A stretch of 47,184 nucleotides of DNA from Puniceicoccales bacterium (GCA_031258545.1 JAIRMU010000005.1:1-47184), one strand, 5' to 3'. Shown: positions 25,614-38,410, numbered from the stretch's first letter. The notes: a model not told the origin generated them from the sequence alone. Made by a program: numbers and translations.

Positions 25614-25642
25614 ATTGTATCTTCCCTACCTACCACTGTCAA
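25614..25642 (-). promoter_or_regulatory. Near-consensus sigma-70 promoter reading into the octamer tract
   Basis: On the minus strand TTGACA (25642-25637), a 17-bp spacer and TACAAT (25619-25614) form a near-perfect promoter. The expected +1 is about 25607, with GTG at 25604-25602, so translation would be leaderless (start at about +4). Transcription runs directly through the 11 octamers into the prepilin-like gene. It is the best promoter on the minus strand that I found. Confidence 0.75.
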
Positions 25643-29264
<3,622 letters not shown>

Positions 29265-29266
29265 CC

Positions 29267-31690
29267 ATGCATGTAGAAAAAGAATTTTTGATAGATACCA
29301 ACATCGACGACATCATGAAGTCGGCCTACATCGATTATTCGATGTCCGTGATCGTTAGTCGTGCACTTCCCGACGTCCGTGATGGTCTAAAGCCGGTACA
29401 TCGCCGCATTCTGTACGCCATGTTGCGGGAAGGCCTTGTGCACAATCGTCCTTTTGATAAATGTGCGGGTATTGTTGGGGAAGTACTGAAAAATTACCAC
29501 CCACATGGGGATAGTTCCGTGTATGATGCGCTTGTCAGAATGGCTCAGGGATGGGTCATGCGTTATCCCCTGGTCGATCCACAGGGGAATTTTGGTTCCA
29601 TTGATGGAGACTCTGCGGCCGCCTACCGTTACACGGAATGTCGATTGAAGGACATTGCCGAAGAATTGCTTAAAGACATTGATGAGGACACGGTTGATTT
29701 TACGGCCAACTATAAGGAAAGCACGACAGAACCTGTAGTATTACCTTCCGCCTTGCCCAGCTTATTGATGAATGGCTCCACGGGGATTGCGGTGGGTATG
29801 ACGACCAATATTCCTCCGCACAATTTAAAGGAATTGCTGGATGCGCTTTTCATCTTAATCGATTACCCCGAAGCAAGCTTGGAAGATATTTTAAAAGTGG
29901 TTCGGGGCCCCGATTTCCCGACGGGGGGTACGGTGGTTGGACTAGAGGGTGTCTCCAATTACCTAAGAACGGGTCGCGGCATCATCCACGTAAGAGGTGA
30001 AGCTCACTGCGAAGATTTGGGGAATGGCAAAGAACAAATTGTCATCACGGAAATCCCCTACAACGTAAATCGTGCAAATTTGGTAACAAAAATTGCCGAA
30101 CTTGTGCAACAAAAGATTTTAACTGAAATTAGCGACATACGCGACGAATCGGATGAAAATACACGGGTTGTCATTGAGTTAAAACGCGGTGAGGTTTCTC
30201 GGGTTGTTCTAAATAAATTATTTAAAATGACGCCTTTGGAATCTTCTTTTGGCGTGATTTTACTGGCATTGGATCGGCAACGACCCAAGCAAATGAACAT
30301 TAGGGAAATGTTGGAATGTTTCCTGGAACATCGTCGCGAAGTCGTAACGCGCAGGACTCATTTTCGTTTGGAGAAAGCCGAAAACCGTTTGCATATTCTG
30401 GAAGGGTACAAAATTGCCCTGGATCATTTGGATGATTTTGTCCGTACAATTCGTTCGTCGGCCTCTCGAGATGAAGCCAAAATTGCCCTGACGACACAAT
30501 TTCAGTTGAGTGACCCGCAGGCGGATGCAATTTTAGAGTTACGGTTGTATCAATTAACGGGACTCGAACGTGATCGTGTTGAGGCCGAATATTTGGAATT
30601 GCTGAAAATTGCGGAAGAATTACGCGCCATTTTGGCCAGCGATGTTCAGTTGTTGGAAGTGATTAAGGAGGAGTTGCTGGTCTTAAAAAAACGGTATGGG
30701 AATGAACGTAAAACGCGTATTATCCCTGCAGAATCTGAATTTAGATTGGAAGATGTCATTGCCAATGTGGGATGCATCATTACGGTAACGCACAATGGGT
30801 TTATTAAGCGTACCGACATCAGTTCTTATCGTTCTCAAAAACGCGGCGGCAAAGGTGTTGTGGGGGCAGGGCAATACGATGACGATTTTATAGAACATTC
30901 TTTTACGGCGAGTACGCACGATTACATTTTATTCGTCATGCAGAATGGTCGCTTGTACATCAAGAAAGTATACGAAATTCCAGAAGGTTCCAGAATAGCC
31001 AAGGGGCGTGCTTTAATCAACGTTCTTGAGTTGCAGCAGGGAGAAAAAATTGCCGCCATGCTGTGCATTAAGGATTTTAGCGATACGTATTCCCTGGTGA
31101 TGGCAACGCAGAAGGGCGTTATTAAAAAGACGGTTTTATCGGCCTACCGAAATTGTCGCGCATCCGGGCTCATTGGCATGAACATCGACGATGGCGATTT
31201 TATCATTGGTGCAGACATTACGAACGGGAATGATGATTTGATTTTAATCACCTATAAGGGTATGTCCATTCGATTCAGCGAAACGGATTGCAGGGAGCAA
31301 GGGCGTGCCACACGCGGTGTAAGGGGTATCCGTTTGCGTAACGGCGACTATGTAAAAGCTTTAATCGTTGTAAATGATCACAGTACACTGCTTATTGCCG
31401 GAATAAAGGGGCAAGGGAAACGCTCTGAATTTTCAGAGTACCGTTTACAACAAAGGGGCGGCATTGGCGTAATCGCCATTAAGACGCATGGTGTCGCAGA
31501 TGCCATCGCCGTCAATGAGAAAGATGAAATGATGTTGTTCACGAAATCTGGGCAAGCAGTTCGAACACCCGTTCGGGATATTCGCGTCATCGGTCGAACC
31601 ACGATGGGGGTGCGACTGATTCACTTGGCCAATGATGATACGTTGATAGGTATCTGCAAAGTGGTTGAAATTGAATCGGCGGACGCCTGA
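29267..31690 (+). CDS. gyrA: DNA gyrase subunit A
   Basis: GyrA cuts and rejoins DNA in the gyrase complex. The 807-residue product has the catalytic Tyr122 in AAAYRYTE and E. coli-identical numbering through HPHGDSSVYD. Ser83 and Asp87, the usual quinolone-contact residues, are both wild type. Beta-propeller blades begin near residue 505 (VITVTHNGFIKRTDISSYRS), and the GyrA-box is QKRGGKGV (QRGGKG-like). It forms an operon with gyrB (2-bp gap). The C terminus is short, without an acidic tail. Confidence 0.98.
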   Translation: MHVEKEFLIDTNIDDIMKSAYIDYSMSVIVSRALPDVRDGLKPVHRRILYAMLREGLVHNRPFDKCAGIVGEVLKNYHPHGDSSVYDALVRMAQGWVMRYPLVDPQGNFGSIDGDSAAAYRYTECRLKDIAEELLKDIDEDTVDFTANYKESTTEPVVLPSALPSLLMNGSTGIAVGMTTNIPPHNLKELLDALFILIDYPEASLEDILKVVRGPDFPTGGTVVGLEGVSNYLRTGRGIIHVRGEAHCEDLGNGKEQIVITEIPYNVNRANLVTKIAELVQQKILTEISDIRDESDENTRVVIELKRGEVSRVVLNKLFKMTPLESSFGVILLALDRQRPKQMNIREMLECFLEHRREVVTRRTHFRLEKAENRLHILEGYKIALDHLDDFVRTIRSSASRDEAKIALTTQFQLSDPQADAILELRLYQLTGLERDRVEAEYLELLKIAEELRAILASDVQLLEVIKEELLVLKKRYGNERKTRIIPAESEFRLEDVIANVGCIITVTHNGFIKRTDISSYRSQKRGGKGVVGAGQYDDDFIEHSFTASTHDYILFVMQNGRLYIKKVYEIPEGSRIAKGRALINVLELQQGEKIAAMLCIKDFSDTYSLVMATQKGVIKKTVLSAYRNCRASGLIGMNIDDGDFIIGADITNGNDDLILITYKGMSIRFSETDCREQGRATRGVRGIRLRNGDYVKALIVVNDHSTLLIAGIKGQGKRSEFSEYRLQQRGGIGVIAIKTHGVADAIAVNEKDEMMLFTKSGQAVRTPVRDIRVIGRTTMGVRLIHLANDDTLIGICKVVEIESADA

Positions 31691-31954
31691 CGGCGATGCG
31701 ATTGTTTGATACACAAAAGTATAAAATGTCGCAAACTTTGTTTTTATGTATTGAGGATCATCTTCTTGTTTTATTAAAGCTTTTAAAATACAAACATGTT
31801 TATTCAACTTCTTAAATAGCTTTTTTATACAGGCCTATAACAGGGAAAGTCACGCCAAGACTTCCTCCATTCGTATGGGAAAATTTGTTGTTACAGTATT
31901 TACGTTGTTGACTTCAGGTAAAATAATAGGTGCAATTGGCGAATATTTCTTTTG
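31691..31954. other. Intergenic stretch between gyrA and the tRNA
   Basis: 264 bp with no gene that I can support. It presumably contains the tRNA promoter, but no clean -35/-10 pair is visible. Confidence 0.4.
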
Positions 31955-32028
31955 CCCGTATAGTGTAACGGTCAGCACGGTAGGTCCTCATCCTACAAAT
32001 CGCAGTTCGATTCTGCGTACGGGTGCCA
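31955..32028 (+). tRNA. tRNA-Glu-like (anticodon CTC) with unusual features, CCA encoded
   Basis: A 74-nt cloverleaf folds with a 7-bp acceptor (gcccgta/tacgggt, one G-T), D stem gtgt/gcac with GG in the loop, a 5-bp anticodon stem gtagg/cctac and a 5-bp T stem cgcag/ctgcg with loop ttcgatt. The 3' CCA is encoded. The anticodon loop tcctcat gives anticodon CTC (Glu). Two oddities: position 33 is C instead of the near-invariant T, and no base remains for position 26 between the D and anticodon stems. It may be a functional variant or a decaying gene. Confidence 0.75.
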
Positions 32029-32649
32029 ACTTTTAATCAAATTCAAAGAGACGAATGGCAAGGGCATTGTTTTCGGCTGCAAGTATGTTTTTTCCATCTT
32101 CACTCTTTTGTAAACCAACTGTAAAACCGATCCCAGGTTAATGTCCATGTTAAATAAAAAGATACGCGGGTTGGAGGGTATTAATCTTTAGTAGGCGTTG
32201 CTTAACATGCAGAGCTTGTATTGGAGTCTGGAGCTTAGTCGTGTCGCCTTGTGTATATGGAGGAATCGCCCTCATTTATTATTCCCATTTGCTGTTTTAT
32301 TCAAGCACACAAAAACTTCCCCTTGAAGACTAGACTCATGTTTGAGTTTATGCCGGATTTGAGCGAGTATCTTATCTTGGTCCTTGGGACGGACATCCTC
32401 GGCAATATCCAGATTACATAATCCAAAATGGGGACAAAATAATCTTCCCAAGATGTCCGAAAATAATGGGAAGGTCGGGGCCATTTAACTCAAGCAAATG
32501 GCATTAGACAACCCAGGCATCCGTATGTTGTATTCACTTTTTTACCCACACGGCTTACGGGACTCTTTTGCCACATTACTTCGACTTCCAATCACACTTG
32601 ATCCCTCTAATCAGACGGGCATAGAAGGCTAAATACGCTTGCCACAATC
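32029..32649. other. Gene-poor stretch, one small doubtful ORF
   Basis: Mostly without recognisable content. A 70-codon frame on the minus strand (32272-32484; LGRLFCPHFGLCNLDIAEDV) is the only protein-like sequence and could be the remnant of a larger gene. I cannot assign it. Confidence 0.4.
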
Positions 32650-33030
32650 TCAGGTAAACGTAGGTGCAATTGTAAGGGATTGCTTTGGTGTGAGTGTATA
32701 ATTCTCACCATCACACCATTGGACATCGTTGATGAGTAGTTTAAATGTGATCGGCTTCTGGAGGTCGTATTCCCAGCACCACTGATCGGTGTCTAAATTT
32801 TGCAAGGCAATCCCTTTATCCCAACTCAAAGAGGCACCTTCGCCACGAATGAAGAGGACGTTTCCCCAACCAATATTGGCTGTTACTTGGATACGTGCTT
32901 TGTTCTTTTTAGAGCCCGCATGAGAACGTTTAGGTTTGGTGGGGGTGTGCACAGGTTCTGCGCAGGTGCAAGCTTTTGAGGCACACGCACATTTTTCTAA
33001 AAAAGGAGGGTGTTGTAATTTCTTTGACAT
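32650..33030 (-). CDS. Small protein with a starch/glycogen-binding-like (CBM20/48-type) domain
   Basis: 126 residues. Positions 1-45 are Cys- and Lys-rich and probably disordered (CACASKACTCAEP). Residues 46-126 look like a carbohydrate-binding beta-sandwich: NIGWGNVLFIRGEGASLSWDK, then a Trp-rich WCWEYDL, KLLINDVQWCDGENYTL. The 'RGxGxxLSWxKG...W' pattern is that of glycogen-binding CBM20/48-type modules and is common in small verrucomicrobial proteins. No catalytic domain is attached. The distant glgP gives it a plausible partner, which is inference. It is divergent from translocase copy 2. Confidence 0.7.
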   Translation of the reverse strand: MSKKLQHPPFLEKCACASKACTCAEPVHTPTKPKRSHAGSKKNKARIQVTANIGWGNVLFIRGEGASLSWDKGIALQNLDTDQWCWEYDLQKPITFKLLINDVQWCDGENYTLTPKQSLTIAPTFT

Positions 33031-33124
33031 ATTAACAAGTTTTAATTAGTTTATGCATTTTAAACTTACTTTGCAAGCTATAAAGTAAAAAATTTCTCGC
33101 CGACACGTATTTTTCACAATTTGC

Positions 33125-33161
33125 TTGTCAAAAAAAGAGATTGTCGGTAGATAAACAATCT
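33125..33161 (+). promoter_or_regulatory. Candidate promoter and inverted repeat upstream of translocase copy 2
   Basis: TTGTCA (33125-33130), a 17-bp spacer and TAGATA (33148-33153) form a moderate promoter about 50 bp before the ATG at 33208. A 7-bp inverted repeat, agattgt (33138-33144) and acaatct (33155-33161), brackets the -10 and could be an operator or a small hairpin. Motif evidence only. Confidence 0.35.
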
Positions 33162-33207
33162 TTATCAATTAATTTCAGTCGTTGCAGTTTAAAGATGTTA
33201 GTAGATC

Positions 33208-34734
33208 ATGAGTGAGACAAGTGTAGAGCCAGAGTTTTCTAAATTAAGACGTATATTTTTTCCCGTTCATCGGTATGAATTGAAAAAAGTTATTCCCATG
33301 GGAATGATTTTATTTTTCATATTATTCAATTACACGTGTTTAAGGAATATTAAAGACTCGTTGGTCGTTACCAACACAGGTGCGGAAGCACTCTCTTACC
33401 TAAAGTTGTTTTGCGTAACACCTTCTGCCATCGTATTTATGCTTTTGTATGCCAAAGCGAGCAATATCTTAAGCAACGAAAAATTATTTTATGCAACCCT
33501 TTCACCTTTTATTCTATTTTTTGGCTTGTTTGCGTTTGTCATTTACCCCAATCGCGAATGGTTTCATCCAACGGCAGCAACGATTGCGAGTTGGCAAGCC
33601 CAGTTGCCCATTTTACACTGGCCAATCGCTTTATTGGGCGTGTGGAGTTACAGTGTATTCTACGTTTTGGCAGAATTGTGGGGAAGCGCTTTACTGTCTT
33701 TGTCCTTTTGGCAATTTGCAAACCAAGTAACGCGCGTTTCTGAAGCCAAACGCGTCTACGCTTTTTTTGGTTTAATGGCTCAATTCTCCTTATTATTTTC
33801 GGGCGTCTTGGGAGATTATTTTTCCAATATTTCGGATATGGGAAACCCCGATGTAGATCCTTGGCAAATTTCTCTCAATTGGCTTATGGGGACCGTTGTT
33901 TTATTCGGTATTGTTACCATGTGCATTTACCGGTGGATTTACAAACACGTTTTAACCGATAAGCGTTTCTATGATAAGCCAGAGTTACCCGGTGTCAAAA
34001 AGGGGAAGAAAAAAGCTGGACTCATTCAAAGCTTGAAAATTATCTTTACGTCGCCTTATTTAGGATTAATTGCAATATTAGTTATTTGCTATGGCATCAG
34101 TGTAAATGTCATCGAAGGCTTATGGAAAAGTCAGCTGAAATTACAATATCACAACGAAAACGATTACAATACATTTATGAGTCGTTACACGACACTAACA
34201 GGCCTTGCTTCCATCGTTATGTTAATCGTCGGAGGCAATATACTGCGCATTTGCCGTTGGGTGGTCGCCGCAATGTCTACACCGGTTGTGTTTTTGGTGG
34301 GGGGCACAATTTTCTTTTCATTCATTTTATTTCGTCAAGAATTGACGGATATATTAGTTCAGTGTGGCACCAATCCGGTGACCATGGCCGTATTTTTAGG
34401 TGCAGCGATTGTGATTGTATCTAAATCCACCAAATACGCTTTGTTCGACCTAACAAAAGAAATGGCCTATATCCCTTTGGACGAAGAAATGAAGGTCAAA
34501 GGTAAGGCCGTTGTAGAGGTTGTAGGTGGCCGTTTTGGTAAATCGGGAGGTGCTTTCATCCAAGTTGCATTATTTTCTATCGTGAGTAGCTTAGCAGGTA
34601 TAAAAGCAACCTATTATCAAATTGTACCTTACGTATTTGTTTTATTTATCTTGGGGTGTATTGTATGGATTTTCTCCGTAATCGCTTTGGGGAAACGTGT
34701 GGAAAACGCCAATAAAGAAGCGGGAGAGGCTTAA
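33208..34734 (+). CDS. tlc: ATP/ADP-type nucleotide translocase (Tlc/Npt family), copy 2
   Basis: 508 residues, about 12 membrane helices. It is colinear with copy 1 at 11763-13265: FFPVHRYELKKVIPMG, NIKDSLVVTNTGAEALSYLKL, SVFYVLAELWGSALLSLSFW, DKRFYDKPELPGVKK and FDLTKEMAYIPLDEEMKVKGKAVVEVVGGRFGKSGG are all conserved. The two proteins are clearly paralogous but diverged, as in chlamydiae, where different copies import different nucleotides. The C-terminal tail is longer and charged (KRVENANKEAGEA). Substrate cannot be assigned from sequence. Confidence 0.95.
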   Translation: MSETSVEPEFSKLRRIFFPVHRYELKKVIPMGMILFFILFNYTCLRNIKDSLVVTNTGAEALSYLKLFCVTPSAIVFMLLYAKASNILSNEKLFYATLSPFILFFGLFAFVIYPNREWFHPTAATIASWQAQLPILHWPIALLGVWSYSVFYVLAELWGSALLSLSFWQFANQVTRVSEAKRVYAFFGLMAQFSLLFSGVLGDYFSNISDMGNPDVDPWQISLNWLMGTVVLFGIVTMCIYRWIYKHVLTDKRFYDKPELPGVKKGKKKAGLIQSLKIIFTSPYLGLIAILVICYGISVNVIEGLWKSQLKLQYHNENDYNTFMSRYTTLTGLASIVMLIVGGNILRICRWVVAAMSTPVVFLVGGTIFFSFILFRQELTDILVQCGTNPVTMAVFLGAAIVIVSKSTKYALFDLTKEMAYIPLDEEMKVKGKAVVEVVGGRFGKSGGAFIQVALFSIVSSLAGIKATYYQIVPYVFVLFILGCIVWIFSVIALGKRVENANKEAGEA

Positions 34735-34940
34735 CATACCCTCACTGTCGTTATGTCATAGGCGTACTCAAAGAGAGCAATCCGTTATGCAAAACCAAAA
34801 ACCCTGAGTGCCTTGCGCATGTTTTCGGTTGAGCGTCTGCTGTTTTTTATGACCTACTTTTGCCTTCAAATTGCGATTATTGGCCGTAAACTTCATTTTT
34901 ATGTTGAGTATAAATCAGAGATTTATTTAATGTAATAAGC

Positions 34941-35477
34941 ATGACGGTGATAACATTGGGATACGTGGTAAGCGTTTTGTTGATTTTTCTGGGTGTGTTT
35001 TTCAATCTAAATGCTTCCCAAATAGGTATACGCCTTTGTCGTTTATTGCGGAATAATTTTTTGGGTGTGAGTATTTTTTTACTGGGAGCCTTGTGGTTTT
35101 TATGGCATGTGGGTCATTTATCCGAAGCGGATTTCGGTCAATACAAACATTGGTTAATTCTTTTATTTGTCTGCGTGTTTGGTGCCTGTTGCGTGTATTG
35201 GCAAGACTGGCTTGCCGTCCGTGGCATAGCCCTCATGGCAATTTTAGCCATGCATCCGTGCCTATCGGTTGGGTATATGCAGCTACATCCAGTGCGTCCT
35301 TGGCTTTCATTATTCTTTTATGTCGTGATTGTGACTGCCCTTTTTTTTGGAGTGTATCCTTATCGCATACGTGATTTTGTTGTATGGTCGTGCCAACAAC
35401 TATTTGCATGGCCCATACGACTGACGGGACTCGTAAGTATTGCATATGGGATATTGATTCTTCACCACCTGAGTTAA
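34941..35477 (+). CDS. Integral membrane protein, unknown function
   Basis: 178 residues with about five or six hydrophobic helices (VVSVLLIFLGVFFNL, FLGVSIFLLGALWFLW, HWLILLFVCVFGACCVYW, IALMAILAMHPCL, WLSLFFYVVIVTALFF, GLVSIAYGILIL). No family motif is recognised. It ends 1 bp before gmk and is probably translated from the same message. Confidence 0.75.
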   Translation: MTVITLGYVVSVLLIFLGVFFNLNASQIGIRLCRLLRNNFLGVSIFLLGALWFLWHVGHLSEADFGQYKHWLILLFVCVFGACCVYWQDWLAVRGIALMAILAMHPCLSVGYMQLHPVRPWLSLFFYVVIVTALFFGVYPYRIRDFVVWSCQQLFAWPIRLTGLVSIAYGILILHHLS

Positions 35478-35478
35478 A

Positions 35479-36066
35479 ATGAAAAGCAAGGATTTGTTAT
35501 TCGCTTTGACGGGAACATCGGGTAGTGGAAAAACAACTTTGTGTATACGTCTCCTAAAAAATTTCCCCAGTATTGCGCGTGTTATTACAACGACGACACG
35601 CCCACCACGTCATGGGGAAATAAATGGCGTAGATTACTATTTTTCTACTCAGGAAGATTTTTCCAAGAGTATTGAAAAAAATGCGTATTTGGAATATTCA
35701 AAGGTTTACAACCACTATTATGGGGTTTCTAAAAAATCAATTGAGCAATCAAACAGCGTGGGTAAAGATTTGGTTTTGTGCGTAGACGTACACGGGGCAC
35801 AGACATTAAAACAACATTTTAACGCCACGCAAAGCGCTCGTCGACTGATTTGTATATTTGTCAGCCCGTCCAGTCTTACGGAATTAGAGAATCGTTTGAT
35901 TAGTCGCGGAACCGACGATGTATGGACGATCCAAAAACGCCTTCAAACGGCTGAAAAGGAGTTGGCAACTTTGCCTCAATTTGATTATTATCTGCGCAGT
36001 CAAGACAAAGAGTCCGATTGGCAAGCTTTGCAGCATATTTATTTTGCAGAGAAAATGCGTATTTAA
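35479..36066 (+). CDS. gmk: Guanylate kinase
   Basis: Gmk phosphorylates GMP to GDP with ATP. The 195-residue protein has the P-loop GTSGSGKTTL (residues 11-20), the GMP-binding TTTTRPPRHGEINGVDYYF and LEYSKVYNHYYGVSK, and the nucleotide-binding VDVHGAQTLK. The ATG follows the upstream stop by one base. Its TAA overlaps, in the opposite orientation, the stop of the next minus-strand gene (both use 36063-36066). The lid sequence RGTDDVWTIQKRL is in place, so the enzyme should be active. Keeping gmk means imported nucleotides do not cover the whole guanylate supply, if the translocases import them at all. Confidence 0.96.
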   Translation: MKSKDLLFALTGTSGSGKTTLCIRLLKNFPSIARVITTTTRPPRHGEINGVDYYFSTQEDFSKSIEKNAYLEYSKVYNHYYGVSKKSIEQSNSVGKDLVLCVDVHGAQTLKQHFNATQSARRLICIFVSPSSLTELENRLISRGTDDVWTIQKRLQTAEKELATLPQFDYYLRSQDKESDWQALQHIYFAEKMRI

Positions 36067-36488
36067 GCAATGTTTTCAAGGTACACCTCCGTGAGTCGTT
36101 GATTGTTTGGAATAGATAATTGAGAAAGATTAAAATAGGCTATCCCCATTTTCCCTAACAAAGAATCGCGCGAGCATGTTAGGATAATTTTTCCATTTTC
36201 GTTGAAAACGCAACGGCCTTGCGGATCCATAACGATGGAAATGACAGAATTCGGATCATTGCGAAATTCGTTGAGCAAAGGATCCGTCTGTATGCCTTCC
36301 AGTAACTCCGCTTTCATTTTGTTAAAAGTTTCTTTTGCGCAACCTTTCCTCGACAAACGGGCAAGAATTGCATTAAGATTAAGCGTACAAGTTTCGATAC
36401 TTCGTATTTTGTTCAACGTTTGTTCAAGTAATGAAGTTCCAATATTGGATAATCCGCTGATAATTAAAGGATGCATACCGATATACAC
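36063..36488 (-). CDS. Unknown 141-residue protein
   Basis: Not recognised. No membrane segment, but a likely helical N-terminal half (SLLEQTLNKIRSIETCTLNLNA) and a C-terminal half with beta-strand character (VISIVMDPQGRCVFNENGKIILTCSRD). ATG 36476 (MHPLIISG) is an alternative start. It converges on gmk with overlapping stop codons. The frame is intact and its codon use resembles neighbouring genes, which is the main support for it. Confidence 0.6.
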   Translation of the reverse strand: MYIGMHPLIISGLSNIGTSLLEQTLNKIRSIETCTLNLNAILARLSRKGCAKETFNKMKAELLEGIQTDPLLNEFRNDPNSVISIVMDPQGRCVFNENGKIILTCSRDSLLGKMGIAYFNLSQLSIPNNQRLTEVYLENIA

Positions 36489-36613
36489 AGCATTTATCGT
36501 GCCAATTTCTAAATAAACGCTTTAATTTAAAGTAAAGCATGGGCGGCTCGTAGGAAAAACAAACGGGTAAGTTTATCGAAGTGTAGTAAATTTGCGTTGT
36601 ACCTAAAAAAGAC

Positions 36614-36690
36614 TGGCGCACCTCGAGGGAGTCGAACCCCCAACCTTCTGATCCGTAGTCAGATGCTCTATCCAATTGAGCTAGAGGTGC
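36614..36690 (-). tRNA. tRNA-Arg (anticodon ACG)
   Basis: A complete 77-nt minus-strand cloverleaf: acceptor gcacctc/gaggtgc, D arm with AGCTCAATTGGATAGAGC, anticodon stem tctga/tcaga with loop ctacgga (anticodon ACG, read as ICG for CGN Arg codons), T arm gggggttcgactccc, and encoded CCA. All positions look canonical. Confidence 0.97.
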
Positions 36691-36979
36691 TCAGACACAC
36701 AAAACGTACTTATTGAAGCTTATGCAGATGTTGCGTCAATAAAAATATACCTCAAAATGTTGAAAATAGATGAGAACCGCAGGGGTTGCCATCAAAAAAC
36801 TAAGCACATATTTTATTATGCATGTTTCTTTCATCGAAAATTTTACCATCTCACGTCTAGCGGATATGGGATAGAACAATTAAAATGCTTATTTTACCTA
36901 TTTTTGAACACAGCGAACGGATGTTTGCGATTGATTTGAATATTGCATAATTTCTTGATTTGTACACATTGAATGCAAC

Positions 36980-38248
36980 ATGATTTGGATATACAGAGTG
37001 TGTTTTTGGCCCATTTTTTTCTGTTTGTTACCTTATTATCTGTGGCGCATGTTGCGACGCGGTGGGTACAGCACCTGTTGGTGGCATCGCTTTGGATTTG
37101 TCCCTAAAAATAATACGACCCACATGCCAACCCTTTGGGTACAGGCGGTAAGCGTTGGAGAAATGGAAGCTTTGTTGCCCCTATTGACCGAATTAAAACA
37201 TCGCAACGTGTGCGTCTATTTAACAACCACAACCTCCACAGGTTTTCAAATCGCACGCAAACGCTATGCCGCTTTGGCGCAGTACATTGCCTATTTCCCG
37301 CTCGATTTTTGGCTCTTCAATCGTGCTGTTTGGCGACGTATCCATCCGACGTTGGCCATCCTCATGGAATCGGAATTATGGCCCGAACACTTGCACACGG
37401 CGCAGAAAAAAAATGTCAAGGTTTTGCTCATCAACGGGCGTTGTTCGGATCGTTCTTTCAATTATTATAAAAAAATACCTCGGATAAGTAGATGGCTATT
37501 AGGCCATGTGGCAACAATTTTAGCAGCGAGTGGTCAAGATCGGCAACGATTGATAACGTTGGGATTTCCGGACGATAAGATTGTGGATGTAGGTAATTTA
37601 AAAGTAGATGCCGCCATGGCCAAATTAAATGCAATGGATAAAAATTGTATCCAAAGAGAACAATTGGGAACGCAGTGGACGAATGCGCGTATCCTTTTGG
37701 GAGCCTCAACGTGGCCGGATGAAGAAAAATTTTTAGTAGAGCTATTCTTAAAAGCGAAAGCACACTGCCCTGCTTTGAAACTTATTTTGGTACCCAGGCA
37801 TGCGGAACGTGCCTATGAAATTGTTAATGTATTGAAACGTTATACATCCGCATACACATTGAGATCTCAATTGAAAAAAGATGCCGATGTATGTTTGGTC
37901 GATACGACGGGGGAACTAAATCAGTTTATTCACTTGGCTGATTTTGTATTCATCGGTAAAAGTTTACCCCCCAACCAAGGAGGGCAAACACCCATCGAAG
38001 CGGCCGCTGCAGGTAAACCCATCGTGTATGGACCTCATATGCAAAATTTTAGAGCCATTTGCCAAAGTCTAGAACAAGTTGAAGGCGCCGTAAGATGTGC
38101 CACCGAAATGGAAGTGCAGGACTGTTTACTCAACTGGATTAGTCAACCTCACGCAGCCTATACTTTGGGACAACGCGCACGGGCATGGACCCAAGGGAAT
38201 TGCGGCGTTACGCAACGTATTCTGACACATATCAATTTATACATTTAA
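36980..38248 (+). CDS. waaA: 3-deoxy-D-manno-octulosonic acid transferase
   Basis: WaaA (KdtA, GT30) adds Kdo to lipid A precursor at the cytoplasmic face of the inner membrane, so the cell makes at least an LPS core. The 422-residue product has an N-terminal membrane anchor (residues 1-22), LWVQAVSVGEMEALLPLL with the catalytic-base Glu, FPLDFWLFNRAVW, ILMESELWPEHL, VGNLKVD, ASTWPDEE and the nucleotide-sugar end GGQTPIEAAAAGKPIVYGPHMQNF. Number of Kdo residues added cannot be told. Confidence 0.96.
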   Translation: MIWIYRVCFWPIFFCLLPYYLWRMLRRGGYSTCWWHRFGFVPKNNTTHMPTLWVQAVSVGEMEALLPLLTELKHRNVCVYLTTTTSTGFQIARKRYAALAQYIAYFPLDFWLFNRAVWRRIHPTLAILMESELWPEHLHTAQKKNVKVLLINGRCSDRSFNYYKKIPRISRWLLGHVATILAASGQDRQRLITLGFPDDKIVDVGNLKVDAAMAKLNAMDKNCIQREQLGTQWTNARILLGASTWPDEEKFLVELFLKAKAHCPALKLILVPRHAERAYEIVNVLKRYTSAYTLRSQLKKDADVCLVDTTGELNQFIHLADFVFIGKSLPPNQGGQTPIEAAAAGKPIVYGPHMQNFRAICQSLEQVEGAVRCATEMEVQDCLLNWISQPHAAYTLGQRARAWTQGNCGVTQRILTHINLYI

Positions 38249-38410
38249 TATATTTTCCCATACAGATCGTATTACGTGCAGGATTTTGACGTTTATTTTT
38301 CTTAATCTCGAGCATTTTTAATTTTTTGAAGTGTTCAAAATTTTTTAAATGATTTTTTAACGCAACAAAAAGCTTTTCAACAATTGCCCTTTTGGTGTAG
38401 TAAAAAATAC

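Noticed and set aside
29267-31690. Fluoroquinolone-resistance changes in GyrA
   Set aside because: Ser83 and Asp87 are both present in the resistance-determining region.
32272-32484. 70-codon minus-strand ORF between the tRNA and the carbohydrate-binding-like gene
   Set aside because: A CPHFGLC motif briefly suggested an RlmD-type methyltransferase remnant, but the rest does not fit, so it is mentioned only within the intergenic entry.
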